Notes: generated by a model from the letters alone, not told the origin. A stretch of DNA of 15,765 nt from an uncultured Acidimicrobiaceae bacterium (GCA_937894805.1 CALAYR010000155.1:1-15765); one strand, 5' to 3'; counted from the first letter of the stretch, positions 6,265 to 13,572 are shown. Numbers and translations are program-made.

Positions 6265-7532
6265 TATTCCCACTCCAAGTCTTTGACATCACTCTGGTGG
6301 GGGATGTAGCTAACGCGCGGGCTGAGGGCGAACTGACAGGGATGGCCCGCGGCGTGTTGGTTGAAATCTTCGGCGAAGACGCTGAGCGCCGTGCGCACGA
6401 AGCGAATAACGCCATCAGGATGACGACAGGCCCCCCGGCCCTCAATCACGTCGCTCCGGCTCGAGAGCCGTGACAGCGACTGGGCGGCGTTGCGGCCCGA
6501 GGCCAACGCCTTGAGATCCTCGGCCATGGCGGGCAGACCAAAGGCGCACGGCCCACACTGTCGGGCGCTCTCTTTGGCCATGTACTCAACGATCCTTGCG
6601 CACTCCGCCACGCCACAGCTCTGTGGGGGTAGGGCCATGATCACTCCGGCCCCAGTGCCGGCCCCGAAGGGCCGGAGGGAGTCGTCGTCGAATCCGACAT
6701 CGAGATGCTTACCGTCGAGCCACGTGCCGCCGTAGCCACCGAGGAGGAGGGCGCGTGGTGCATAGTCAATGCCCGCCCCCGAGAGGATTGAGCGAATCGG
6801 TGTGCCGTAGGGAACTTCGACCACGAGGGCCTTCCCGTTGCCGGTGATCGAGGTGATCGTGGTGCCGGGGCGAGACGCAGTACCCACGCTGCGGAACCAC
6901 TCACCCCCGTGACGGGCAATCAAGCCAATATTGGCGTGCGTCTCGGCGTTGTCGAGCAGCACGCCGCCGCGGCCGATCTGTAGGAGCGAGGGCCGCGTGG
7001 GGCGATACTGCGGCAGGGTCTCGTTGCTGTTGAGCCAGTGAACCAACGCCGACTCTTCACCGGCGACGTATCGTCCCGGCGGCGACTGCACTTCGAAGCT
7101 CGGCCCCTGGAGACGTCGGCCGCCTCGCTGAGCGATGGCCGCTTTCACGTGGGCAATCGTTGTGACGTGATCGCGAGCGATGCAGACGACGACCGAGTCG
7201 GCATTCAAGAGATTGGCCAACACCATCGCTCCGTCGAGCACGAGGTGTGGATTCGACGCGAGCAGCATGCGGTCCTTGTGTGCCGCCGGCTCGCCTTCCA
7301 TGGCGTTAACGACCACGTAGCGGGTTGCTCGTCGCTGCTGGAGTAAGAACTCGACCTTCTTGGCGGTGGGGAATGCGGCGCCGCCGCGACCGGTGATGCC
7401 CGACTCTCGCAAGACGTCAATCGAGATGGCGAGCCGGTTGATTGGTCCGAAGTCGGCCTCGTGCTCGGCCAGTGTTTTTGGACGTCCCAGGTGATTGGCC
7501 AGAACGCGTCGGGTGGTGAGTTCCACGGTCAT
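6264..7532 (-). CDS. NuoF-like NADH/FMN/Fe-S oxidoreductase subunit
   Basis: This 422-residue protein resembles the 51-kDa (NuoF/HoxF) flavoprotein that takes hydride from NAD(P)H through FMN. Visible are GRGGAAFPTAKK (48-59, FMN loop), NAMEGEPAAHKDR (76-88, dinucleotide site), YVAGEESALV (155-164), a SLBB-like segment around 239-265 and a C-terminal Fe-S region. NuoF has a CxxCxxC triplet after ES; here it reads ESARQCGPC, with Ala at the first ligand position, leaving C326, C329 and C369. Other nearby cysteines (C306, C311) might contribute, or the cluster may differ. ATG 7532 overlaps the upstream stop (ATGA); a longer open frame to 7613 lies inside the upstream gene. No NuoE or other Complex I gene is nearby, so this is not a nuo operon. 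It probably links NAD(P)H or ferredoxin to the heme membrane protein beside it. Confidence 0.85.
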   Translation of the reverse strand: MTVELTTRRVLANHLGRPKTLAEHEADFGPINRLAISIDVLRESGITGRGGAAFPTAKKVEFLLQQRRATRYVVVNAMEGEPAAHKDRMLLASNPHLVLDGAMVLANLLNADSVVVCIARDHVTTIAHVKAAIAQRGGRRLQGPSFEVQSPPGRYVAGEESALVHWLNSNETLPQYRPTRPSLLQIGRGGVLLDNAETHANIGLIARHGGEWFRSVGTASRPGTTITSITGNGKALVVEVPYGTPIRSILSGAGIDYAPRALLLGGYGGTWLDGKHLDVGFDDDSLRPFGAGTGAGVIMALPPQSCGVAECARIVEYMAKESARQCGPCAFGLPAMAEDLKALASGRNAAQSLSRLSSRSDVIEGRGACRHPDGVIRFVRTALSVFAEDFNQHAAGHPCQFALSPRVSYIPHQSDVKDLEWE

Positions 7533-8122
7533 AGACGACGACCCGTCGACTGTTCGAGTGGCGAGAGGGCCGTGCGACCAACGGCCCGCTCGGGACGGCC
7601 AACAATGCGCCACAACGTGGCCAGAAGAACTATTCCCACGCAGCTACCAAGCACGACGAGCCCCCACAGGGATCGCTCGTCTGTGCCGACCAGATAGGAG
7701 TGGATGGCCGCAGCGACGAAGCTGGCGTAACTCGAAAAGTGAATAGCCCGCCACGCGCGAGGGTCGAGGCGCTCCTTGAGTTGACTCGAGAGCCAGACGG
7801 CCAGCATGAGGTCGATTGCGACGGTGCCGATGGCGACCGGAAGTCGCTTGTAGCTCGAGGTCATCGGGACCACTGCCGTGATCCAGTGAATGTTGACGTA
7901 GGTGTCAATAACGGTGGTGACCACGTGAATGCTGACGAAGATCATGGCGATGAGTGAAATGGAACGGTGCATCTCGGTGATTTCGAACCGCCCAACGCGA
8001 CGTCCCCCGACGCGCGTGGAAATCAAGATGCCCAACACGATGACGAGTGTGAGCATCACGAGAGCGATGACGCCACTCACGCGCGAGGTATACCAGATGT
8101 AGGGAGAAGTAAGGGCAATCAC
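7529..8122 (-). CDS. Ferric-reductase-like heme membrane protein
   Basis: A 197-residue integral membrane protein with about five or six hydrophobic segments (roughly 14-36, 52-75, 97-115, 125-146, 151-172). Two His pairs have the spacing expected for bis-His heme ligands across a four-helix bundle: H52 and H66 (EMHRSISLIAMIFVSIHVV) and H128 and H141 (AIHFSSYASFVAAAIHSYL). This is the plan of the ferric-reductase-like transmembrane domain, without the cytosolic FAD/NAD domain of full-length enzymes. The neighbouring NuoF-like protein and ferredoxin could supply that missing part. GTG at 8122 overlaps the apbE stop (GTGA). The C-terminal tail is cytosolic and basic. The role inferred is transmembrane electron transfer; the acceptor is unknown. 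Confidence 0.85.
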   Translation of the reverse strand: MIALTSPYIWYTSRVSGVIALVMLTLVIVLGILISTRVGGRRVGRFEITEMHRSISLIAMIFVSIHVVTTVIDTYVNIHWITAVVPMTSSYKRLPVAIGTVAIDLMLAVWLSSQLKERLDPRAWRAIHFSSYASFVAAAIHSYLVGTDERSLWGLVVLGSCVGIVLLATLWRIVGRPERAVGRTALSPLEQSTGRRL

Positions 8123-9000
8123 GATGCGACCTCCTGGGGCCAGCCTCCCACGCACAGCACTTTGCCGTCGTGGTCTACGAAGCGTGCGGCCCACCCGGCC
8201 TGGGTCACGTAGTACAGCGCCTCTTCACCCCACAGGAGCGAGGCCGTGCTGTAGGCGTTCGCGGTGAGGCAGGAGTTGGCCGCCACGGAAACAGTCCGCC
8301 ACGTCGAGTCAACGGGGGCGCCCGTGCGGGGATCGATGATGTGGTGCGCGCGACCAGTGCCGCTGGACCAAGCCCGGACCAGCGTTGAGGAAGTGGCTAC
8401 GCCACCGGAAGTGATGCCGATGGGGGCGCCCACGTGTTCGGCGTCTTCGGCCACACCGACAGACCATGGTCGGACCGCTCCACCGACGGCCACATCGCCA
8501 CCGAGCTCGACAAGTACCGGGGTGTGGCGACCAACTTCTCGCGCCACCTGGTCGGCGACGAAGGCCTTTGCACTAGCCCCAAAGTCCAGTCGCACTCCGT
8601 TCGGTGAGAGTTGTCGAGCATCACGATTCAACGTCACGGCCGAGAGCGCGGGGGCGGGGCTGAGTGTTGAGGGTGTCGCGCGACCGGCGAGTCGAACCGC
8701 ATCGATGTCGGCGTCGTAGCCCCACGCCTCGAGGGCATCGAGCACCGTCGGGGTGCAGAGACCTTCGGACTCGTCAAAGGACACTTGGGCGGCGTCGAAG
8801 AATTCAATGAAGGCTGCCGAGACTTCGTGGGTGGCCCACGGATCGGCATTTATCGTGCACAGCTCCGAAGTCTCGACAAACCGGTTCACGGTGCGATCGC
8901 CAACGGCGACCCAGTGCCACAAGGTCTCTTCGGCCAGTTCGGCGTACTTCTCGTTTTCGACGGCCAGCGTGCCGCTGACCCCCCATGTAGAAAAGCGCAC
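8119..9000 (-). CDS. apbE: FAD:protein FMN transferase (ApbE family)
   Basis: ApbE attaches FMN to a Ser or Thr of target redox proteins, using FAD and Mg. Motifs are the N-terminal WGVSGTLAV, LDFGASAKAFVADQVA (138-153, the family's D-x-GG-x-AKG region), VELGGDVAVGG (164-174), GVATSS (200-205) and HHIIDPRTGAP (219-229). Near the C-terminus the ADALAT metal-binding block reads ANAYST (247-252), with Asn at the usual Asp. Asn may be common in actinobacterial members; I recall such sequences but cannot check. The protein has 293 residues and no signal peptide or lipobox, so it probably acts in the cytoplasm. Start is GTG 9000, three bases after the preceding stop. Its presence implies a flavinylated partner, but none with the usual target motif is found in this window. 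Confidence 0.92.
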   Translation of the reverse strand: MRFSTWGVSGTLAVENEKYAELAEETLWHWVAVGDRTVNRFVETSELCTINADPWATHEVSAAFIEFFDAAQVSFDESEGLCTPTVLDALEAWGYDADIDAVRLAGRATPSTLSPAPALSAVTLNRDARQLSPNGVRLDFGASAKAFVADQVAREVGRHTPVLVELGGDVAVGGAVRPWSVGVAEDAEHVGAPIGITSGGVATSSTLVRAWSSGTGRAHHIIDPRTGAPVDSTWRTVSVAANSCLTANAYSTASLLWGEEALYYVTQAGWAARFVDHDGKVLCVGGWPQEVAS

Positions 9001-9003
9001 GTC

Positions 9004-9360
9004 CTACCAGCAGCCCAGAAATTGACCGGAGGCACTGGTGTGACACGTGGTCGGGTGCGTTACGGGCACCGTCACTGGAGGAGTCCAGGTTGTGGTGGTG
9101 TGAGTGCCGGTCGTCGTCGTGTGCTGCCCCGGAGTGGTCGTCGTGGGGTGACCCGGGGTCGTCGTCGTGGGGTGGCTCACCGGTGTGGTTGTGGTGGTGT
9201 TGAGGGGAGTGGTCGTTGTCGCTGGCGTGGCCGCGGCGTGCGACATGAGTCCGACGCCGACGCCCCCGGAGGCGGCAGCAAAGACGAAGAGTGACTGAGC
9301 AATACGGCGCGACCGGTCAATGCGTCGGTCGCGTGAGGCGCGTGGTTGTCGATTGGTCAT
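9004..9360 (-). CDS. Small Thr-rich membrane-anchored or secreted protein
   Basis: 118 residues that I do not recognise. A basic N-terminus (1-20, many Arg) is followed by one hydrophobic segment (about 20-44), which may be a signal peptide or a single membrane anchor. Next comes a Thr/Pro/His-rich tail with repeats of the type HPTTTTPG (about 45-105), and a short end containing C106 and C117 (TCHTSASGQFLGCW). The tail should be extracytoplasmic. ATG 9360 lies 12 bases after the kinase stop and the gene ends three bases before apbE, so it is part of the operon. In related redox clusters a FMN-binding protein is often present; this protein has no such domain and no D-x-x-S/T-G-A-T flavinylation motif. 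It could be an extracytoplasmic partner of the redox module or a wall-spanning anchor. Function unknown. Confidence 0.7.
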   Translation of the reverse strand: MTNRQPRASRDRRIDRSRRIAQSLFVFAAASGGVGVGLMSHAAATPATTTTPLNTTTTTPVSHPTTTTPGHPTTTTPGQHTTTTGTHTTTTWTPPVTVPVTHPTTCHTSASGQFLGCW

Positions 9361-9372
9361 AACTCTGTCTCT

Positions 9373-10710
9373 CTACTGTTCTTCGGGGATTTCTAAGGTG
9401 AAGGCCGCGCCGCCGAGGGTGTCGGAACTACCCACACGAATGGTGCCACGGGCCTGGCTGGCGACTTGGGCCACGATGGCTAAACCAAGTCCCGAACCGG
9501 GCATGGAACGGGCCGACGGGCTCCGCCAGAATCGATCAAAGATGAAGGCCTGCTCCCCTTCGGGAATGCCGGCGCCGTTGTCTTCCACTCGGACGGTGCC
9601 GTGTCGAACGTCGACGTGAACCTGACCACCAACGGGGGCGAACTTGATGGCGTTGCCGAGAAGATTGTTAATGGCCCGAGCGAGGCGGTCGCGCCGCGCG
9701 ACCACGGTCGAGGGTGAAGTAGTCAGCTCAATCGTGATGTCCTTGGTACGTGCGTGAGTGCGCGCGATATCGACGGCCTCCTGAACGATTTCGTCGAGCC
9801 GTAGAGACGCGACGGTCTCTTCGCTACTTTCACCACGCGAGAGTTCACCGAGGTCGGTAATGAGGGCGGCCAGTTCGTCGACTTGCACAATCATGTCGGC
9901 CACGAGCTGCTGGCGATCTTCTAGCGAGAGTCGATCAATCTGCTGCAGGACCTGGGCATTGGTGCGCAACGAGGTCAACGGTGTCCGTAGCTCGTGGCTG
10001 GCGTCGAGCACGAGTTGCCGCTGCAATCGCTGACTAGTCTCGACCGTCAGCATGAGCTTGTTGAACGTTCGACGCAGGCGACCTAACTCATCCTGACCGC
10101 CTTCATCGAGCCGTTGGGACAGATCAGTCGTATCGGCAATCTCTTCGATGTCGTCCGTCACCGTTTGGAGGGGAGCGAGGGCCGCTCGGGCGGCGAGATA
10201 TCCGAGCAGGGCGGCCAAGAGCACGCCAAGCAGCGTGAGCAAGATCAGCGCGTGAGCGAGCGAGGAGAGCTGGTGCCGTTGACCGGTGATGTCGCTCGTG
10301 AAGACCTGAGCGGCATTTTGTGCGAGGACGCAATCATCAGGCGCACAGGGAATCTCCGTGCCCGCCGGCACGGGTACGACGTACTCACGAAAGGTGGACT
10401 CCCCGACGCTCACCGTGAGGAACCGGGCGGGGAGTTGCCTGCGGGCCACCTCGATGACGGCCGCCTCGACAGGAATCTTGCGACCGCCGTAGACCGAACC
10501 ATCAGCGAAAATCAGCTCGAAGCCGGAACCCCGGGCGTGCTCGGATTCGGCTTCACCGTACGTTGGCGCTGAGGCCGTGTGAATAAGCGATTCATCCACC
10601 GACTGGAAGATGGCGTGTCGGGAAATCAAAAAGGCCGTGCCGCAGGCCAGCGCAATCGCCAAACTGACGGCAACCGACGAGGCCACGACGACGCGGACTC
10701 GAAACGTCAT
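9373..10710 (-). CDS. Membrane sensor histidine kinase (MprB-like)
   Basis: A 445-residue kinase. TM1 is about 7-30 and an extracytoplasmic sensor spans about 31-150. TM2 (about 152-175) leads into HAMP (176-228). The HisKA helix has phospho-acceptor H239 in DASHELRTPL. The ATPase domain carries an N-box (NNLLGN, 348-353), G1 DNGAGI (377-382), an F-box (FDRFW) and G2 GSGLGLAI (405-412). All catalytic motifs are intact, so it should autophosphorylate. The sensor region has two cysteines close together, CAPDDC (122-127), which could be redox-active outside the cell. ATG 10710 overlaps the regulator stop (ATGA). It is followed after 12 bases by the Thr-rich protein and the redox genes, which suggests control of its own operon. 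Architecture resembles mycobacterial MprB, but orthology is not established. Confidence 0.95.
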   Translation of the reverse strand: MTFRVRVVVASSVAVSLAIALACGTAFLISRHAIFQSVDESLIHTASAPTYGEAESEHARGSGFELIFADGSVYGGRKIPVEAAVIEVARRQLPARFLTVSVGESTFREYVVPVPAGTEIPCAPDDCVLAQNAAQVFTSDITGQRHQLSSLAHALILLTLLGVLLAALLGYLAARAALAPLQTVTDDIEEIADTTDLSQRLDEGGQDELGRLRRTFNKLMLTVETSQRLQRQLVLDASHELRTPLTSLRTNAQVLQQIDRLSLEDRQQLVADMIVQVDELAALITDLGELSRGESSEETVASLRLDEIVQEAVDIARTHARTKDITIELTTSPSTVVARRDRLARAINNLLGNAIKFAPVGGQVHVDVRHGTVRVEDNGAGIPEGEQAFIFDRFWRSPSARSMPGSGLGLAIVAQVASQARGTIRVGSSDTLGGAAFTLEIPEEQ

Positions 10711-11408
10711 GCGCTGCGCAGTGAGTAGCCGACGCCGCGAACGGTTTGGACGAGCCGGTGTTCTCCGGCCTCCTCCAACTTGCGACGGAGGTAGCCGACG
10801 TAGACGGCGAGCGAGTTGGTGCTCGAGTCAAAGTTGTAGCCCCAGACCAGATCGAGAATCTGATCGCGGGTCAGGACCTGACGGGGGTGGAGCATAAGAA
10901 GCTCGAGGAGATCGAACTCGATCCGGGTGAGCTGCACGGCCCGCTCCCCACGGAATACTTCGCGGGTTGACGGATTGAGCGAGAGGTCGTCGAACTTAAG
11001 GATGCCCTCATCTCCCGTTCGAGGAGTGTGGCGACGCAGTAGCGCGCGCAGGCGCGCGGTGAGTTCAGCGAGATCGAAGGGCTTGACGAGGTAGTCGTCA
11101 GCGCCGGCGTCTAGCCCCTCGACGCGATCGTTAACGGCGTCACGGGCCGTCAGCATGAGAATCGGGACGTTGTCTCCGGCCCGTCGGATACGACGGCAAA
11201 TTTCCAGTCCGTCAATGTCAGGCAGTTGCAGGTCCAAGACAATGGCGTCGGGGGCGGCAGTCTGGAAGGCGCGGAGGGCCGAGGTGCCGTCACCGTGGAG
11301 TTCGACTTTGTAATTCTCCATTTTGAGGGCCCGCGAGAGGGCGGCCAGAATTGCCGGGTCGTCGTCGACGATCGCCACCGTGAGGAGCGTTTCGGAAATG
11401 GACGTCAT
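10707..11408 (-). CDS. OmpR/PhoB-family response regulator (MprA-like)
   Basis: A 233-residue regulator with a receiver domain (about 8-125) and a C-terminal winged helix (about 135-232). The acidic pocket is D15-D17, the phospho-acceptor is D59 (VLDLQLPD), T87 switches and K109 completes the site (LVKPFD). The winged-helix domain shows LTRIEFDLLELL, the RDQILDLVWG turn, SLAVYVGYLRRKL (recognition helix) and VRGVGYSL. ATG at 11408 is the only sensible start. It is the first gene of a seven-gene minus-strand run. Direct repeats CTAAGAAT at 11459-11466 and 11480-11487 lie 51 to 79 bases upstream and are candidates for its own binding site, because OmpR-type dimers bind head-to-tail direct repeats. 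Confidence 0.95.
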   Translation of the reverse strand: MTSISETLLTVAIVDDDPAILAALSRALKMENYKVELHGDGTSALRAFQTAAPDAIVLDLQLPDIDGLEICRRIRRAGDNVPILMLTARDAVNDRVEGLDAGADDYLVKPFDLAELTARLRALLRRHTPRTGDEGILKFDDLSLNPSTREVFRGERAVQLTRIEFDLLELLMLHPRQVLTRDQILDLVWGYNFDSSTNSLAVYVGYLRRKLEEAGEHRLVQTVRGVGYSLRSA

Positions 11409-11428
11409 GGCGACCTCTCGGTTGGTTG

Positions 11429-11451
11429 ATCTAACACCTCTAGTATTAGAT
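11429..11451 (-). promoter_or_regulatory. Inverted repeat over the probable promoter of the response regulator
   Basis: ATCTAA (11429-11434) and TTAGAT (11446-11451) are perfect inverted arms 11 bases apart. On the minus strand the interval contains TAATACT (11448-11442), a possible but imperfect -10 element 34 bases before the ATG. The arms share CTAA/TTAG with the 8-base direct repeats upstream. It may be an extra binding half-site or a hairpin in the leader. Confidence 0.4.
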
Positions 11452-11458
11452 GTCTGAC

Positions 11459-11487
11459 CTAAGAATGGTTGTGGATTTGCTAAGAAT
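11459..11487 (-). promoter_or_regulatory. Two CTAAGAAT direct repeats, likely response-regulator operator
   Basis: CTAAGAAT (ATTCTTAG on the minus strand) occurs at 11459-11466 and again at 11480-11487, exactly 21 bp apart, or two helical turns. The proximal copy ends about 10 bp upstream of the candidate -10 of the regulator operon, where an OmpR/PhoB-type activator would replace a weak -35. The site also lies upstream of the divergent tRNA-Gln gene. Assignment to the adjacent regulator is inference from position and spacing. Confidence 0.45.
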
Positions 11488-11511
11488 CTACGAAGATTCC
11501 AGGAAAGACCT

Positions 11512-11587
11512 TGGCGGGTAGTTCAATCGGCAGAACAGCGGGTTTTGGTCCCGAAGGTTGAGGGTTCGATTCCTTCCCCGCCAGCCA
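11512..11587 (+). tRNA. tRNA-Gln (anticodon UUG)
   Basis: A complete cloverleaf: acceptor TGGCGGG pairs with CCCGCCA over 7 bp. The D-arm is GTTC/GAAC. The anticodon loop TTTTGGT gives anticodon TTG at 11545-11547. The T-arm is GAGGG/CCTTC with loop TTCGATT. Discriminator G and an encoded CCA (11585-11587) complete it. The anticodon stem has four Watson-Crick pairs and a G.A at its outer end. It is transcribed divergently from the response regulator and ends six bases before the stop of the convergent alpha/beta hydrolase. Confidence 0.96.
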
Positions 11588-11593
11588 CTGGGT

Positions 11594-12475
11594 CTACATC
11601 GATTGCAAGATGTTGGCCATGATGAGCGGGGCGTCTCCTTGAACGGAGTGCCCCGCACTTTCAATTTCAATCACTGTGGTGTCGGGACGCAGTCGCGTGA
11701 GTTCAGCGACGTCGTCGTTGTCGACGACCGAACCCTTCGCCATGCCCCGCAGCAACGTCACCGGCAGCGGCAGGTCGCGCAAGATATCCCAGAGGTTGCC
11801 CGGTTGCGGCGCTTCGAGCGTGGCCGGTCCGTGCTGCTGGTGGCGCCAGACCCACGTGCCGTCGTCACGTTGCAGGGCGTTATGAAGAATGCCTCGTCGC
11901 AGCGATGACTCCGAGCGCGTCGGATTAAAGGCCATAGTGCGCTCGAGTAACTCGTCAAACCGGTCGAAGGTCTTGGGTCCATTCACAAAGTCGTGAATGT
12001 GCTTGGCCTTGACGCCGTTGACCCCGGGGGTGATGTCCACCAGGACGAGATGACTGAACCGTTCGGGGTGCTGGGCCGCGAATTGGATGGCCGTCAAACC
12101 TCCGAGTGACATGCCGACGAGGACGACGGGGTTATCGGGAAGCGCCTCCAAGATGGCGGTGAGGTCACGGGCGTGGGCCGCCGAGGCCGCGAGGCCGAAG
12201 GGGCTCGCATCGGAGTGGCCGTGTCCGGGAAGATCGACGGCGACGAGGTTGCGCTGCAGGGCCAGGGCCACGGTGTCAAACGTGTGGGCGTTCTGCGCCC
12301 CACCGTGCACGAAGAGAAATTCGGCGGTCTCCGTACCCCACACCAGGGCGCTGAGCTCGCGTGTCCCATCGACGGAAAAGCGTTCGCGACGAACGGGGGG
12401 CACGGGCAGGTCGAGGTTCCACTCACTCAGATTTTCGTGGAAGAAGGAAAACTCGTCGTAGGCAATTCGTTCCAT
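11594..12475 (-). CDS. Alpha/beta-fold hydrolase
   Basis: 293 residues from ATG 12475. The catalytic features are the oxyanion strand FVHGG (55-59), the nucleophile elbow GMSLGG (S123), an acid candidate in VVDNDD (D252-D255) and the histidine in SAGHSVQGDAP (H276). DLPGHGHSD (81-89) is typical of the family and a cap region follows about 150-225. There is no signal peptide, so it is cytoplasmic. About 30 residues precede the fold and are unusual but not diagnostic. The open frame extends to 12514, but that would overlap the divergent glmU start, and MERIAYDEF is a natural beginning. The gene stands alone, back to back with glmU (37 bases apart) and tail to tail with the tRNA. Substrate unknown; esterase, lipase, haloperoxidase-like and epoxide-hydrolase-like members all share these motifs. 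Confidence 0.88.
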   Translation of the reverse strand: MERIAYDEFSFFHENLSEWNLDLPVPPVRRERFSVDGTRELSALVWGTETAEFLFVHGGAQNAHTFDTVALALQRNLVAVDLPGHGHSDASPFGLAASAAHARDLTAILEALPDNPVVLVGMSLGGLTAIQFAAQHPERFSHLVLVDITPGVNGVKAKHIHDFVNGPKTFDRFDELLERTMAFNPTRSESSLRRGILHNALQRDDGTWVWRHQQHGPATLEAPQPGNLWDILRDLPLPVTLLRGMAKGSVVDNDDVAELTRLRPDTTVIEIESAGHSVQGDAPLIMANILQSM

Positions 12476-12512
12476 GCCTCGAATCGTAGGTCGCTCTGAT
12501 AGAGATGAGGGC

Positions 12513-13547
12513 ATGATTCAACCGACCTGTGTTGTCGTCCTCGCCGCCGGCGAGGGGACCCGAATGCGATCGGCGCGACCGAAGCCCCTCCACCACCTCT
12601 GTGGTCGGCCCATGGTGGTGCACGTCCTCGACGCCACCGCCACCGGTGATGATGTCATCGCCACCGTGCTGGTCATCGGGCACGGCGCCGAGATGGTCGA
12701 AAAGACCGTGAGGGAACGGGCCGGCGGTGAGACGCTGCGTTTTGTCGAACAGCGCGAGCAGCTGGGCACGGGCCACGCCGTCTCCGTGGCCCTACCGACG
12801 ATTGACGAAATCATGGGTGACCGCGAGGGCCACGTCCTGATCGTGCCGGGGGACACCCCCTTGCTCCGGGCCAGCACGATTCAGGCCCTGCTGACCCAAC
12901 ACGAAGAGAGTGGTGCGGCCCTCACCGTGCTGACGGCCGTTGTCAAAGACCCCTCGGGCTACGGCCGAATTATCTACGGCCGCGACGGCAAAGTCGCCAA
13001 GATCACTGAAGAGCGAGACGCTTCGGAGACCGAACGGCAGATTCACGAAATCAACACTTCGATCATGGTGGTGCGCCGCAGTCTGTTAGGGGCGGGCCTT
13101 CGCATGGTCGGTCGACAGAATGCCCAGAACGAGTACTACCTCACCGATCTCATCAACGTGCTCTACGAGGGCGGCCACCTCACGCAATCCTTTGTGCTCG
13201 AAGACGCCAGCGAGGCGGCCGGCGTTAACGACCGAGCCCAGCTGGCCAGTGCCGAGCGGGAGCTGCGCCGCCGTATCAATGACCGTTGGTTGCGACGCGG
13301 CGTCACGATGTGGGATCCCGCCACGACCTACATCGACGCCGACGTGCAGCTCAGCCCGGACGTCTCCCTGCTGCCCGGAACCATCCTCAAGGGTCACACC
13401 CAGATTGGCGGCGGAGCGCAGATCGGGCCGAACGCGTTCTTGACTGATGTCGTCATTGGCGAACGGGTCGTGGTGGGAACCGTGGAAGCGACCGGCGTCA
13501 CTATCGCCGCCGGGGCGAAAGTCGACTCGTTTGTGGTGCTTGAGTGA
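12513..13547 (+). CDS. glmU: GlmU: complete uridyltransferase domain, acetyltransferase domain truncated
   Basis: GlmU normally acetylates glucosamine-1-phosphate and then makes UDP-GlcNAc. The N-terminal pyrophosphorylase domain is complete: LAAGEGTRMRS with PK (10-24), EQLGTGHA (82-89), PGDTPLL (112-118), EINTSI (179-184), NEYYLTD (206-212) and GVND (237-240). The left-handed beta-helix then starts (from about 264) but ends at residue 344 with VDSFVVLE, where relatives continue with PG and a further ~100 residues. The acetyl-CoA site and catalytic His of the second domain are therefore absent. Family members are usually about 450-480 residues. ATG 12513 is preferred over upstream in-frame codons because it begins just before the VVVLAAGEGTRM strand; TAGAGA eight bases upstream could be the -10 of a leaderless transcript. 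The reading frame shows no internal damage. The missing acetyltransferase must be supplied elsewhere if the cell is viable. Confidence 0.92.
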   Translation: MIQPTCVVVLAAGEGTRMRSARPKPLHHLCGRPMVVHVLDATATGDDVIATVLVIGHGAEMVEKTVRERAGGETLRFVEQREQLGTGHAVSVALPTIDEIMGDREGHVLIVPGDTPLLRASTIQALLTQHEESGAALTVLTAVVKDPSGYGRIIYGRDGKVAKITEERDASETERQIHEINTSIMVVRRSLLGAGLRMVGRQNAQNEYYLTDLINVLYEGGHLTQSFVLEDASEAAGVNDRAQLASAERELRRRINDRWLRRGVTMWDPATTYIDADVQLSPDVSLLPGTILKGHTQIGGGAQIGPNAFLTDVVIGERVVVGTVEATGVTIAAGAKVDSFVVLE

Positions 13548-13572
13548 GGCCAAGTAGCAAATACTGAACCAC

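Noticed and set aside
9004..9360. Flavinylation site in the C-terminal TSASGQF of the small protein
   Set aside because: The motif lacks the leading Asp and the acceptor Thr/Ser at the usual place, so it cannot be called from sequence.
11484..11499. GAATCT-ACGA-AGATTC hairpin just upstream of tRNA-Gln as a terminator
   Set aside because: It has a six-base stem without a U-run and overlaps the direct repeat and probable tRNA promoter, so a regulatory or chance palindrome is as likely.
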